Assembly: GCA_015680685.1 (NCBI GenBank)
Contig: MNCI01023815.1
Coordinates: forward strand, 530,992-594,991
From: Gnetum montanum
Taxonomy: Eukaryota; Streptophyta; Gnetopsida; Gnetales; Gnetaceae
DNA length: 64,000 nt
Direction of reading: 5' to 3'
The stretch's first letter is position 1, and every line of letters begins with the position of its first letter. This document shows, in pieces, positions 10,900 through 21,099 of the stretch. Under the pieces are notes generated by a model. The model worked only from the letters and a program-made list of their open reading frames with translations. It ran no database searches and was not told where the DNA came from. The translations under genes were made by a program, and so were the position numbers.

Positions 10900-13690
10900 G
10901 TTCTTGGTGGTAGTGGCTCCTCCATGGGTGCTTTTCCCTTGTCTTGTGCTCCAGGTCTTGGAACTTGATGGCGTTGAAGTATGGCCTAGAGTTTCTCCTC
11001 TTTAGTTTGGGGATCCTGTGCCATCCATGCTAATTTTCTGATGGTTGATGGAGTCGGCACCTCACATGGGTAGGGTAGTTGTGGAAACATTTGATTTTCC
11101 TTGACATACCAAGCCGCAAACAACCGTTGTTCCTCTCTGTAGGCTCTGGCTTTGTCTCTGTATTCTTGAAAATCTACAAGCCATCGAGCCAAGTCTGTTG
11201 CGACACCCTTTTATCCCTGGTAGCTTGCTTTAACCATCTCAAGTTCAGAATTTGCAATCTCTATTTTTTGCAGTATCTTCTTGCGTTTTGCAAATTTTGT
11301 TTCATATTTGGTGTAGGTTGTGGCTACCTGTTACTTGAGCTCTATTCTCAGGCATCCTCCTATTAACATGGCAAGGTTGGCATATCGTAGGCATGCCAAC
11401 TCCATGTATTCTGTAAGGTCCTAGATCTATAGGTCCTGGTTCTTAACTTCCGCCTGGTGGGCAAATGCATATGTGTCCAATATGGTCCGCTAGTCAGTGT
11501 GTTGAGCACTAATAGCGTTGATGTGGGCCTTCGCCATATGGATCTTCTTCTGAATGATTTGCTTATACATCCCCACCTAGTCTTGAAAGTGCTCCTTTAT
11601 CTTTTCATGCCGTTTAGCCTCATTTTACCATGCACTTATTTCAATAGCCATCTTTTGGTGGATGGCGCGTACCTCCTCCATTGAGAGGGTTCAATTTTCC
11701 CTGGCTAAACGGTTCATGTCTTGGTTAACCCAGATGAGTTGTTCTTGTAACTGCTAAAAATGTTCTTCAAGAACATTCTTTTGCTTTTCCACAGAGGTCA
11801 ACTAAAAGTTGTCAGCAACAAGATGCTTGTTTTCCTCTTGTAAGGCCTTGAGTGCCTTGGTATGCACATAAGTTTGCACTTATGCTGCAAAGGCATCCCA
11901 AATAGCCTTCTCTTTTTCTTCTGCCACCTTCTTATTCTCTATTAGTAGTTTGGTCAGTTGCTCAGTTTTGAAAGTGTCCAGCTGGTCTACGGGAACAAAT
12001 TGCAAAGGTTCCTGCTGTGCTGCTTGTAGGGTCATGAGCCTTTCTTGTAATTTTTACACCTCTGCTTCAGCATGCTTGACCCTCATCTCTGTCAAGACTA
12101 GCTTTCCTTTAGTGGAAACGAGGTTTGATTGAATTGCTATAACATCCTGAGGGATGTCAAACAGGGACATCATTACCTATCCTAGTTGTAGTAATCGATC
12201 AAGTACATCCTCATGTTCCGTAGGAGTCATTGAGGTTCTGGCTAGAGTTTGAGCATCCTGTGCTCCTATGGAATCTACTGATGGCACAACAGGTACATTG
12301 AATGATTCCTTAATGTGGTCTGTGATCACTTCAGCGGCTCCTGCTGCATCATGGTGCTACATGACCACCACTGTGGCCCCTTCACTAGTTTCTAATTACA
12401 CTTGAAAAGATGCAGCATTTACTGAGATTTATTGTGACTAAGTGCTCTCCCCTCCTCCTGTCTAGATGGACACTTCTCCCCTTGTGCAATCGAAAGAAAC
12501 CGTGGGTTGTATGACATCGTCAATGACACGGAAGATATTTGCATCATCACGACTTTCCCAACTGACCATCTCAGCGATGGCCCAGAGATGGCTCATCGAC
12601 GGTCTATAATCTTATGGTGGTGGCGGTGGTTGATCATACTAGCCTATGCTAGGTCCTACTTGTTGTTGGCTGGGTCCTGTGCTTGGAAGTTGGCTGGGTC
12701 CTACAAGTTGAGTTACAGTTGGCCCTGCTGTTTGTTCCTTTTCTTGTTCTGGCCCCAGCGTCTCAACAGTGATTTTTCTTATAGTTGGTGGCTTTAGCGT
12801 TCAACATATGAAGCATTTTGGGATTTTTGGAGGACGTCATTGGTGTATCCTCTGATACCATCATGTTTGCACAGCTTCTTGATAAGACAAGATAAGGGTA
12901 ATGCAAGCTTCCCTATCTTTTGTTCCTCAAACTACCTCAGGATTTTTGTAAAGTAAAGATGAGGCAGGTTGGCATTAACCTTTCCCATCAACATTGCACA
13001 TCCTCTAGCCACATATGTTGAAATTATTTTTAATCCCTTTGTGGGGAAGAGATGATAAGTTCCCATTTTGAAGGAAATCCTTTCTTCCGTTGTGAACTCC
13101 CCAAACGTCTTATCTTCCTTGCCATATGCCCTTTCCAACCAAACTCATCGTGCATCAGGGTCTGAACGGGTAGACGACTGAGCAACCTTTGGCCCTATAT
13201 TCAAAAGGTTTAATACTTCTAAAATGGCTTGAATAGAGAAATCTATAGTCACACCACAAATGTTAACTGTAGTGCCTTGTTCTTTGTCGTGCCAAAATTG
13301 GTACATTTCCCCTAAGTACCAGGCACCGCTTTCAGAGAGGATAGGCCATAATGGGGACCCTTTGAGGTGGTCCCTAACGGCCTCTAGAGAAAACTCTATG
13401 AAAGATTCAAAATTTAATTCCACAATTACAGCAGTGAAGATGGACCTTTCATGGATAGCCTGAACACAATCTTGAGGCAACGTGAGATGTTGTCCCTGTT
13501 CAGGCGCTGCAGTAGCTCCTCCTTCTACCTGCCTTGATTGTAAAATAGCAAGGTCTTCTTGGTGAATGCTAAATTATTATTCCTCCTACTTTTTATGCTA
13601 TTCGATAGGAACTTGTCCACCTCTTCTAGGTCATTTGCTCTCACCTTGAGCAAGACCTTCATGTTGTCCGCGTTTCGGAGCCATCTGCAA
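10900..13690 (-). pseudogene. Accessory ORF of element A (PF20167-like domain plus coiled coil)
   Basis: Best preserved copy of the sense accessory gene. Reading from 13690 downward: a short leader, then FESFIEFSLEAVRDHLKG and AWYLGEMYQFWHDKEQGT (13145-13480), the box NICGVTIDFSIQAI, the next segment (12932-13138) with AYGKEDKTFGEFTTEERIS and STYVARGCAMLMGKVN, a Q/P-rich linker, and a long charged region ending in DLARWLVDFQEYRDKARAY and KEEKL (10986-11192) and AQDKGKAPMEEPLPP near 10920. The GV-x-DFS box and following pattern resemble the putative plant transposon protein domain (PF20167). The second half looks coiled-coil. No signal peptide or membrane helix is evident. Expected length about 900 residues. 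It has stops (often TAG) and at least two frameshifts. Function unknown. Confidence 0.7.
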
Positions 13691-14162
13691 TCACACGGGG
13701 CCAATCGTTAGTAAGGTTGTTTTTGAAGTTAGGTTATACCTTACTGCTTACCTTAATTAATTTATTTTATCTCTGTGTGATGTTTCCCAAAATATTATAA
13801 TAGTGAGTCCTTTTTACTTAGGTGGTTTCCAAATTTAGTTTCTCGATCTAACTAAGGCGATGAAATTATTTTTGACATACTTATCCTTAATTTCATAGCT
13901 AATTATCCTTGATAATGTCCTTCGGGTGATGAAAAATTTCAAAAAGTTATGCACTATTTGGTGTGTGCTACTCCCCCATGACTAAGCTGAACACTTAAAG
14001 TTCAAGTGGGTTCAGACGGAATGAAAATCGGAGGACTAGCAAGCAAGATATAGGTATGAAAGCAAGGGACATGCAATCGCAAGTCGTAGAGAGAAATTTG
14101 GAAAACTCCCCCATTTGTAGAGTTGAAAATGATGGTAAGTGGTGGGGGGGGGGGGTGTCATG
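13691..14162 (-). other. Probable 5' leader of the element A accessory gene
   Basis: Lies between the internal TATA-like box and the first readable accessory codons. It contains a PPT-like word ctcccccatgactaag (13971-13986) and a run of 12 G on the plus strand (14144-14155). No ORF here is supported by homology. Confidence 0.4.
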
Positions 14163-14220
14163 TATATATAGGTGTATGTGACGCGATATCGCGTACGTGA
14201 TATCGCGTACGCGATATTGC
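14163..14220 (-). promoter_or_regulatory. Internal promoter-like module of element A
   Basis: The plus strand reads tatatata (14163-14170), then about a dozen bases, then an array of palindromes of the type GATATCGCGTACGTGATATC (14182-14218). On the coding strand this is array, TATATATA, leader, accessory ORF, the same order as in the LTR U3. The word GATATCGCGTAC is otherwise confined to the LTRs. The corresponding module in B is at 7636-7740. Inferred to drive the accessory ORF separately from the LTR. Confidence 0.6.
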
Positions 14221-15609
14221 AGCCTATCGATGTTAAGGTCCAAGGGAATATACCGAATTTTGAAGATTTTTCTAAAATGAATGATGGAAACTAAGGACAT
14301 GTGGACAAGTGTTAAAGGGTTCCAGGGTAATTTAACTAATTCTGAAGGCACAAATAATTATGTGTGGATGGAATTGATCAATAAGGCCTCCGGTGGTAAG
14401 GGAGAGAAAAAGGCCATGTGATGGTTCATAGGAATGTTGGAATTTGGAGGGATAGTAATAAGGGAAAGAATATTGTTGAAAATATGCTGAGGGTAATAAA
14501 TAGTGTGTGGAAGATGTGTTATGAGTGAAAATTACAAAAATTATGCAAGTGGGTCCTCCCCAAAGCAAGTTCCAACCTATAATGCCCTTGTGTAACCACA
14601 CTTAAAAGTGTCCATGGGCACTAGAAGTGTTAAATGTAATCCACACTAGTTCCCCAAAACACACTCATGTAAGTATCACCGGGATGAGGTAAGAATTCTA
14701 TGCTATATGAGACACAAACTACAATTACATGAATAGCGAGATGAGACGGACTATAGAAGGGATCGCAGAGATTGGGACATGAGGTAACTAACCTAGGGAA
14801 TAATGAATCCTACGTGTAAAGCATGATTAATGTGTCATTAACCCATCATTCCAAGATCAAGACCAAGTCCACCTCTGATCAATGACACCGCATTGTTTCA
14901 TCCCATGATGAGCGACTATGAGAGTATCAGAATAACAAGGCGTACGATCACTTGGCATTTTGTTCAAGGGAAGAGTGATTTTTGCTTTATGGCACTTCCT
15001 TTGTTTATTTTTTTTGATTGTCGAATCTAGAGAAGCCACCAACCTTTAGGCATGGATGCATGTCTTTCCAGTGGGGCCCCCCTATAACAACATTGGATTT
15101 TTGAGTGCCTTTTGATTACTCTACAAGGATCCAGTGGCATGGGTGCATGTTCATTAGTTCTACAAGGATCTTAGTACAACCACGTTGCATGATAACTCTC
15201 ACAGATGTCACCAAAGAGAATCCGCAAGTCCCCTTGATGTCACATCCTAATCATTCCCTCTTGGCCCATCCTTCTTTATTCTAGGTACAATGAACACAAA
15301 AATTAATTTTAAGTTTTAAGAATGTCAAGAGTATCACTGTACCCTCGAATAGAACCTCTTATTGGTAGAATGGATAAGTGGGTGTAATGGGCTCACTGTC
15401 CAAATAATTGATCATTCGAGACTCGATAACATAGAACACACCTCAACCAATAAGCCACATGAGTGTTTTATTCGTAGATGAGATTATTTGTAAAAAGATA
15501 AAAATACAAAAAGACTAAAAGATAAAACAAGAAATTAAAAGATGAAAAATTGGAAAAAAAAATTATAAAATTAAAGAAAATGAAAAATATTTATTAATCC
15601 TGCTTGTTA
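14221..15609 (-). other. Conserved non-coding block of element A
   Basis: Homologous by shared words to the blocks in B, C and D (gggtcctccccaaagcaag at 14551; ccaagtccacctctg near 14863). No plausible protein on either strand. Next to the gag stop it carries an A-rich tract (about 15480-15600), pyrimidine-rich on the coding strand, as in the other three elements. Confidence 0.6.
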
Positions 15610-17595
15610 TTAGAATGGGGGATATCCCCCATAACTAAATGGTTGAGCATGGTGAGGATTAATAAATGAAAGGTGAGGATCCTTGCATGTTGGAAACATT
15701 GAGACTTGGTCATTCCTACTCCATTGGGGTTCACACACTTGATTGTAGTAACTGTAGTGGGGAAATTTATAAGATGTTGTTACCTAGTAAAGAATTGACC
15801 CGCTATGATACTTGGGACCATAAGATGGTATGCAAGGGTCAGGATGTCGCTCTCCATGGTTGTATTCATTGGGCCATATGGTTGTTGGAGTGTTGATTGG
15901 TGGCCCTGATGAAGTAACATGAGGTGTTGGGTTTGAAGAGAAGGATGCACCACAGTGTTGGACTTGTGCTGAGTTGAAGAATGAAGTGGCCTTGGAATTG
16001 TGTTGACCCTTCCTATGGTCATGTCTAAAGAAGGGACACCTTCGATGTTGAGGAGGTCTCTCACTACTGTTGGAAATAGTAGCATAAGTAATGTTCGTGG
16101 GTTGTTGCTGTGGTACAGACACTTTAGAAATAATTGGTGGCAATGTAGAAGGATGCAAAGGATGAGAATGTTAAAATTTGGAAGGATTGTAAGGTACACA
16201 AGGCAATGGTTGTGTGGAGGACATGGGCCGATAGTATTGAGGAGAATGAAAATGCAGCAAGATAGAGTATGTTGACCCAGTTGGAAAAATAAGATGTTGG
16301 ACTTGATAAGCATTTGGATTCAGATGATATAAAGGGTGTCTCTAGTTTGGGGATGGCTTCCCCCACAACTAGGATTGTTGCCACTATGATCGAACATAAT
16401 ATCTCTGTACAAACTCTAGGTGTAACGTGCTTCCCCAATGCTCATATAAATGTAACAAGATTGGGCATTGGCCCTTGGGATGATCGTACAGGCAAATGTT
16501 GCATTCATACATATGATTAGCAGTTGAGTTCTTATTTTCTTCATTCCTTCTTTCCAATTGTCTAATGGTATTTTGTCCTGCTTCTCGGGTTGTCAAAACT
16601 CTATCTCCAATAATGTCAATATATTCTCCACACTTTTTATGCGTCCATTCTAGCATCTTATTGATCTTTTCCTTGACTTCCTCTAATGTTTTTTGTACTT
16701 GCAAAGATGGTTCTTCCTCCTTGAGATAGGTTGATCTCTCCTTTTTATGATTATGGATCTTTGTTAAGTTGAGATTTTGGTCCTGTTGATGTTTTTCAAT
16801 ACTCTCCCATCTAATAATTTCTTCTTCTTCTTTTGCTACTCGCTTGATAAGCTCTTGGAATGGATTGGTTCGTAGTTCATACAGTTGGCCTTGGGCATAC
16901 ATCCCTAGGGTCTCTCTTGTTTCATCATGAAGCCCATCAATGATGTGGTACATTAGTCTTTCCTCAGAGAACTCATGGCCTGGATAGTTGTTTAACAGTG
17001 CATAATATCTTTCTAAGGCCATGTCCAAGGGTTCATGTTGTGCTTGTTCCCACTCTTGGATTTGTTTCCTCAAGGCTGACACTCTTCTGTAGGTTTGATA
17101 TATTTCATTAAAGAGTTCTACCATTGTTGGCCAACGTCATATTGAATTTGGTTTTAACGATCTATACCATACTTTTGCTTGGCCCATAAGTGTCATAGGA
17201 AAGAGCTTGAGTTTTTGCCAACTGTTATCAATGTTGTTCCATGCATAGGCATCATAGAAGGCTTGTAAATGTTTTTTTGGATCTAAGTCATAGTTTCTTG
17301 AGAAATTAGGGAAGTTGTTTAAATCGAGCCTGGGTAGGTGGCTCTCTTTACGATGCCTACGGGAGATTCGAATAGCCTCTTGTATTTGCGTTAGGCTTGT
17401 AGTAGCCAGTAGGGGTTCATTGTCATCTAGCAAGTTATGCTTTTGTGCATTGGGACGATGTTGCCTTCGTTTATGTTTATAAGAAACCCCCACCTCGGGT
17501 TGCGTACTCCAATCTTCATTGTCGTATAATTCGTTGGTTCTCTAATGAATTTCCTCACTAGATGTGGCATTATCGTAATCTTGTAGGAGAGGCAT
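15610..17595 (-). pseudogene. gag: Gag of element A
   Basis: The start is taken at the ATG at 17595 (MPLLQDYDNATSSEE...), which aligns with the Gag start of element C. Capsid sequence follows: NFPNFSRNYDLDPKKHLQ, AKVWYRSLKPNSI (17137-17493), then MVELFNEIYQTYRR, EPLDMALERYYALLNN, MYHIIDGLHDETRETLGM (16384-17124). A zinc knuckle CNICLYDHPKGQC (CX2CX3HX4C) lies near 16490. The C-terminal part is Pro/Ser/Thr-rich (15784-16313) and ends at two consecutive TAA codons at about 15610. Compared with element C it lacks about 100 residues between STQP and KRRQH near the N-terminus. Few stops and one or two frameshifts remain, so it is the best preserved Gag here. Confidence 0.85.
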
Positions 17596-17717
17596 GGTTG
17601 TGAGAATGTGTGTGAATTTATATGTGACTTTTTATAATGATTTCTTCCTAAAAGATATATCATTAATTCCTATATAGCGACCTTGTGTGATATAACTAAT
17701 CTAGATAACTAGCACCA
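17596..17717 (-). other. Gag leader of element A
   Basis: Non-coding stretch between the primer site and the Gag ATG, only about 120 bases, with a matching leader in element C (31088-31209). No ORF is supported here. Confidence 0.5.
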
Positions 17718-17735
17718 TCCCCAGCAATGGCACCA
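17718..17735 (-). promoter_or_regulatory. Primer-binding site of element A (tRNA-Asp type)
   Basis: The plus strand reads TCCCCAGCAATGGCACCA, which matches the 3' end of plant tRNA-Asp (TCCCCGGCAACGGCGCCA) at 15 of 18 positions. All three differences are C-to-T or G-to-A at CpG sites of the tRNA sequence. It lies one base inside the 5' LTR. Confidence 0.85.
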
Positions 17736-17736
17736 A

Positions 17737-18600
17737 TGATGAGTGGCAAGGTACCCCTACACTGAACCATATGAATACGAGTGTTTCATGCACGATCCGG
17801 TCAACTTCACAGATGGACTAGTTGTGGTATCTAAATAGCTATTTTTAGGTTGCAGTTCGCTGTCTTCCTATCGGGACTAGTGTTAACTTTTTCACGTATG
17901 GTTTAGTCCAGAGTGAGGTGTATGATGTGTTCTTATACTAACGCTACTCCTGGATACAATGGGAAATAATATTAACTAAGCTAAGAAAGAGAGGGTGAGA
18001 GAGAATCTAAGCTAGCCTAAGTGCGATGAGCATTTATTCCTCAATCATCTGTACACATCTTGGACCTCGTGCACAACTACCACTGGTATTACCAAGTGCA
18101 GATCCTAGGTACGCTACTAGGTTACCAAGTAGTCACACTTAAATGCTTGTGATCAAGTTGTACTCATTCCACTTTTAATAGGAGTTTAGGGTGAAGATAT
18201 ATTAACTAAGAAAGTAGTAAATAACAATAAAATAAATAATTAAGCTATGTGGATGTTGCGATGATGAAGTAATCTCGATCTTTATTGCTGATCATGTGCG
18301 TGTGTAACTACATCACACTCAAATAAGGATGCCGTACAATTACAATTACCACATTGTGGGCATGCACTGGGAGAAAAGGATTGAGAGAAAAGATGACAAA
18401 CAGACTCTACAAAACTACTTAACTTAACTAGAAACTTAAAAGTTCCTCACTAGCTTTACCTACTTCTTATTTATAGACGAGGAAGCAGGCTCTGATATCG
18501 CGTACGCGATATCGCGTCTAGGCTATGATATCGCATCTACGATATCACATACGCGATATCACAGCTGTGATATCGTAGCCAACAAATTTATGACTCATTA
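17737..18600 (-). repeat. 5' LTR of element A
   Basis: Begins TGATGAGTGGCAAGG and ends ATGACTCATTA (one change from ACTCATCA). Contains the GATATCGCGTACGCGATATC array (18493-18585), TATA box (18467-18476) and hairpin word (about 18114). Aligns end to end with 9856-10701. Confidence 0.92.
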
Positions 18601-18605
18601 GATGG
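18601..18605. repeat. Target site duplication of element A, right copy (GATGG)
   Basis: Identical to 9851-9855. Immediately beyond it the integrase of element B resumes. Confidence 0.9.
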
Positions 18606-19260
18606 TATCATGTTATTAGTATATGGTTAATGCCAAGTTGTTGCATGAGTTTCTTAAAAGTAGCACTAATGAAGTAGGTTCCATTATCTAATATTAGCAT
18701 TCTAGGCACTCCAATTAGTTCACCACATGTTATTGAAAAAACTTGGTAGTTGTTTTTGCTATATAGTCTTTCACTACTGCTGCTATGCCCACGTTGTGCA
18801 ATAATCCATAGTCACAATAATATATGATTTTATGTTTGACATCAGTTGAATGGGCCTCATAAAATCAATTCCCCAAATATCAAAACACTCTAGCGGCTAT
18901 ATCTAGTGTTGTGACCCTTCATATTTGGCTGTAATTCTTCCATCCCTTTGGCAATGTTTGCAAGATTGTGCAAACATGTGGACATTCTTGAATAGAGTAG
19001 GCCAAAAGTAGCCTACCATCAGTATTTTAAGTGCTCTTTGCTAGTCATTATCTAGCATACACCATCTAACAAGCCCATCTACGCAGATCTTGTACAGGTT
19101 ACCCTTGATTTCCACATATCGTTTGGCACTATCAAGGAATTGTTCTTGTTTTTTTCTACTCCATTCAATAGGAAGCTCTTGTGTTGTGAGATAAGTTAGA
19201 TACTTTGTGGTTCATGGATTCCTTGTTGAATCTACAACCTTTATTGTTTTCATAAATAGG
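18606..19260 (-). pseudogene. pol: Integrase N-terminal half of element B
   Basis: Minus-strand reading gives GNLYKICVDGLVRWCM, a zinc-binding region with the remnant FAQSCKHCQRDGRIT, and the start of the catalytic core, FDIWGIDFMRPIQLMS. The family's HHCC finger and first catalytic Asp (in GIDFM) are visible. The core then decays into stops up to the element A insertion at the NGQVE region. The rest of the domain is at 9195-9850. Confidence 0.75.
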
Positions 19261-19289
19261 ACCTTGTTAGGAAATTGATCTAATAAAGG

Positions 19290-19740
19290 TTTAATTTTGT
19301 TGTTTGAATCCCATCTCAACCTTGATAAATGATCAACCACCACATTTTATATTCCTTTCTTATCAATCATTGTGATGTCAAACTCTTAGAGAATCATAAG
19401 CCATCTTATCACTCTAGGACTAAGTACTGGCTTGTTAATTAGAAATTAGATAGTACTATGATCAATGTGGATGTAAACTTGGTAACTGAGCACATAATGG
19501 TGGAATTTTTAAAGTGTGTACACCATGGCCATCAACCTTTTTAAAATTGTGGTGTAATTTAATTATGATCCTATGATACTTCTTCTAGCACAGTGTATGT
19601 AGTATGGTCTCTTTTGATCATCAAGTTGTGTTAGTACTGCCTCAAGCACATAGTTGGAAGCATCAGTCATGATCTGAAAAGGTATTGACCAATCCAAAGT
19701 TTAGAGGATTGGTGTTTCAACTAACTTCTACTTTAGAGTT
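19290..19740 (-). pseudogene. pol: RNase H of element B
   Basis: Readable minus-strand pieces: PFQIMTDASNYVLEAVLTQL, YYIHCARRS, YQVYIHIDHSTI, RWLMIL*EFDITMIDKKG and VVVDHLSRLRWD. These are the Ty3 RNase H boxes (TDAS, DH, DHLSR), and they line up closely with the intact stretch in element D (46540-46986). At least three stops, several of them TAG. Confidence 0.8.
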
Positions 19741-19759
19741 TCAAATGCCTTTTCACATG

Positions 19760-20915
19760 ACTCAATCCACTCAAAGAGTGCATCCTTCTTCATAAGTTCT
19801 ACAAGTAGTTTGGTTATTTTTGAGAAATTTTAATGAATCTTCTATAGTATCCAATATGGCCTAAACAGGATCTTACATATTTCATTGTTTGTGGCTATTG
19901 AGTGATGTTTAGGATAACTCTAATATTCTTAGGATCTACCTCAATATCCTTTTGGAAGATTTGGTGTCCTAGCACTATGCCTTCCTAGACCATGAGATGG
20001 CTCTCTTGCGAGTTGAGATTCAAATTGGTTTCAACACATCTTTTTAGTACCTACTTCAACTGGTCCAATGCTTGTTTAAAATCTAGCCCATATGTGAAAA
20101 AAATCATCCACAAAAACTTCAACACCATTGCCTATTTTCTTCTTGAAGATATTTAAGACTAGTCTTTGGAAGGTTGTTGGTGCATTGCAAAGAACAAAAG
20201 GCATTTTTCTGTAAGCAAATGTTTGCCATGGACTAGCGAACGTGGTCTTCTCTTGGTCTTTAGGTGCAATGCGGATTTGTTTGTGTCTATTATACCTATT
20301 CAGGAAACTGTAATGTCCTAAAATTATGTCTAGGACCTGATCAAAAAATGGCAAGGGAAAATAATCCTTAAATGTGCCTAAATTCAATAGCCAAAAGTTG
20401 ATGTAGATGCGTCATTTGCCTCCCTTATTTGGAACTATCACCAAAGGACTTATCCATTCACTATCCACAATTGGATAAATGAATTCAGCCTTTAGCAACT
20501 TTTCCAATTCTTGCTTGACTACCTCCTTGAGTTTAGGATTAAGCCTTCATTGAGGTTGGTGTTTTGGTTTGACTACAAGATCGGTGTAGATTTAGTGTTG
20601 ATAAATTCATGGATTAATTCCCATGATCTCATCATAAGACCATGTGAATGTTGTAGGCCATTTATTGATCACTTCTAGTAGTTTCCCTTTTTGCTCTTTG
20701 TCTAGGTTTGCATTGATAATTATTGACTTCTTATTGTTCAAAAATGCACATTCCAATGTTGCCAATAGGGCTTTCAAATCTAGTGGTTTTGGTTCCATTG
20801 TTTCTAGGATCTGCAAGTGTCTCCAATATATGTATTCTTTTTGATTGTTTTGAGGGTATGTGTGTATTTTTCTTAGTTTTTTCAATATATCTGTTTCTAC
20901 AATGTAGGTGCTCAT
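19760..20915 (-). pseudogene. pol: Reverse transcriptase of element B
   Basis: The N-terminal part is 20607-20915 (KPLDLKALLATLECAFLNN, NKWPTTFTWSYDEIMGINP). The central part is frameshifted (20390-20600). The catalytic part is 20076-20387: FKDYFPLPFFDQVLD, NRHKQIRIAPKDQEKTTF, QTFAYRKMPFVLCNAPTTFQR, and the active-site box as VEVFVDDFF (both Asp retained). The downstream connection to RNase H has stops. The phrase pattern is that of Athila-like RT, clearly different from the YVDD type in element E. Confidence 0.85.
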
Positions 20916-21099
20916 AAGTTGTTACTCCAGTTCCATCTACTTATTGGATTGAGTTTTTTCACTTATAATTAGCCACTAGGTGCCCTCTTGTTGGGTGGCT
21001 ACGACATATAGAAAATTATGCACACATATTATTTTTAGACATTGATTACATGCCTTAGTCTCCTTTTAGATAATTACCTAGATTCTTTATGCGTAATTG

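Larger units (their letters stand above)
9856..18600 (-). mobile_element. Element A: gag plus accessory ORF, no pol, nested in element B
   Basis: An 8.7-kb element with LTRs 9856-10701 and 17737-18600 and perfect GATGG duplications. Minus-strand order is 5' LTR, primer site (17718-17735), gag (17595-15610), non-coding block, internal promoter-like module (14220-14163), accessory ORF (13690-10900), polypurine tract and 3' LTR. No protease, RT, RNase H or integrase sequence is visible, so it would have depended on a relative such as B or D for reverse transcription and integration. By hand, the first about 188 aligned bases of the two LTRs differ at about 26 positions, mostly transitions, so the insertion is old. 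Confidence 0.9.

Noticed and set aside
11079-12797. Plus-strand ORFs with Leu/Phe-rich content within element A
   Set aside because: Shadows of the minus-strand accessory ORF, which has coherent protein-like sequence conserved with element B.
14144-14155. Run of 12 G as a possible polypurine tract or G-quadruplex
   Set aside because: A single homopolymer run, on the strand opposite to a sense PPT, absent from element B at the matching place; probably slippage.
18493-18585. GATATC arrays as a CRISPR-like or satellite array
   Set aside because: No spacers and no regular period; they are confined to LTR U3 and the internal promoter-like module.
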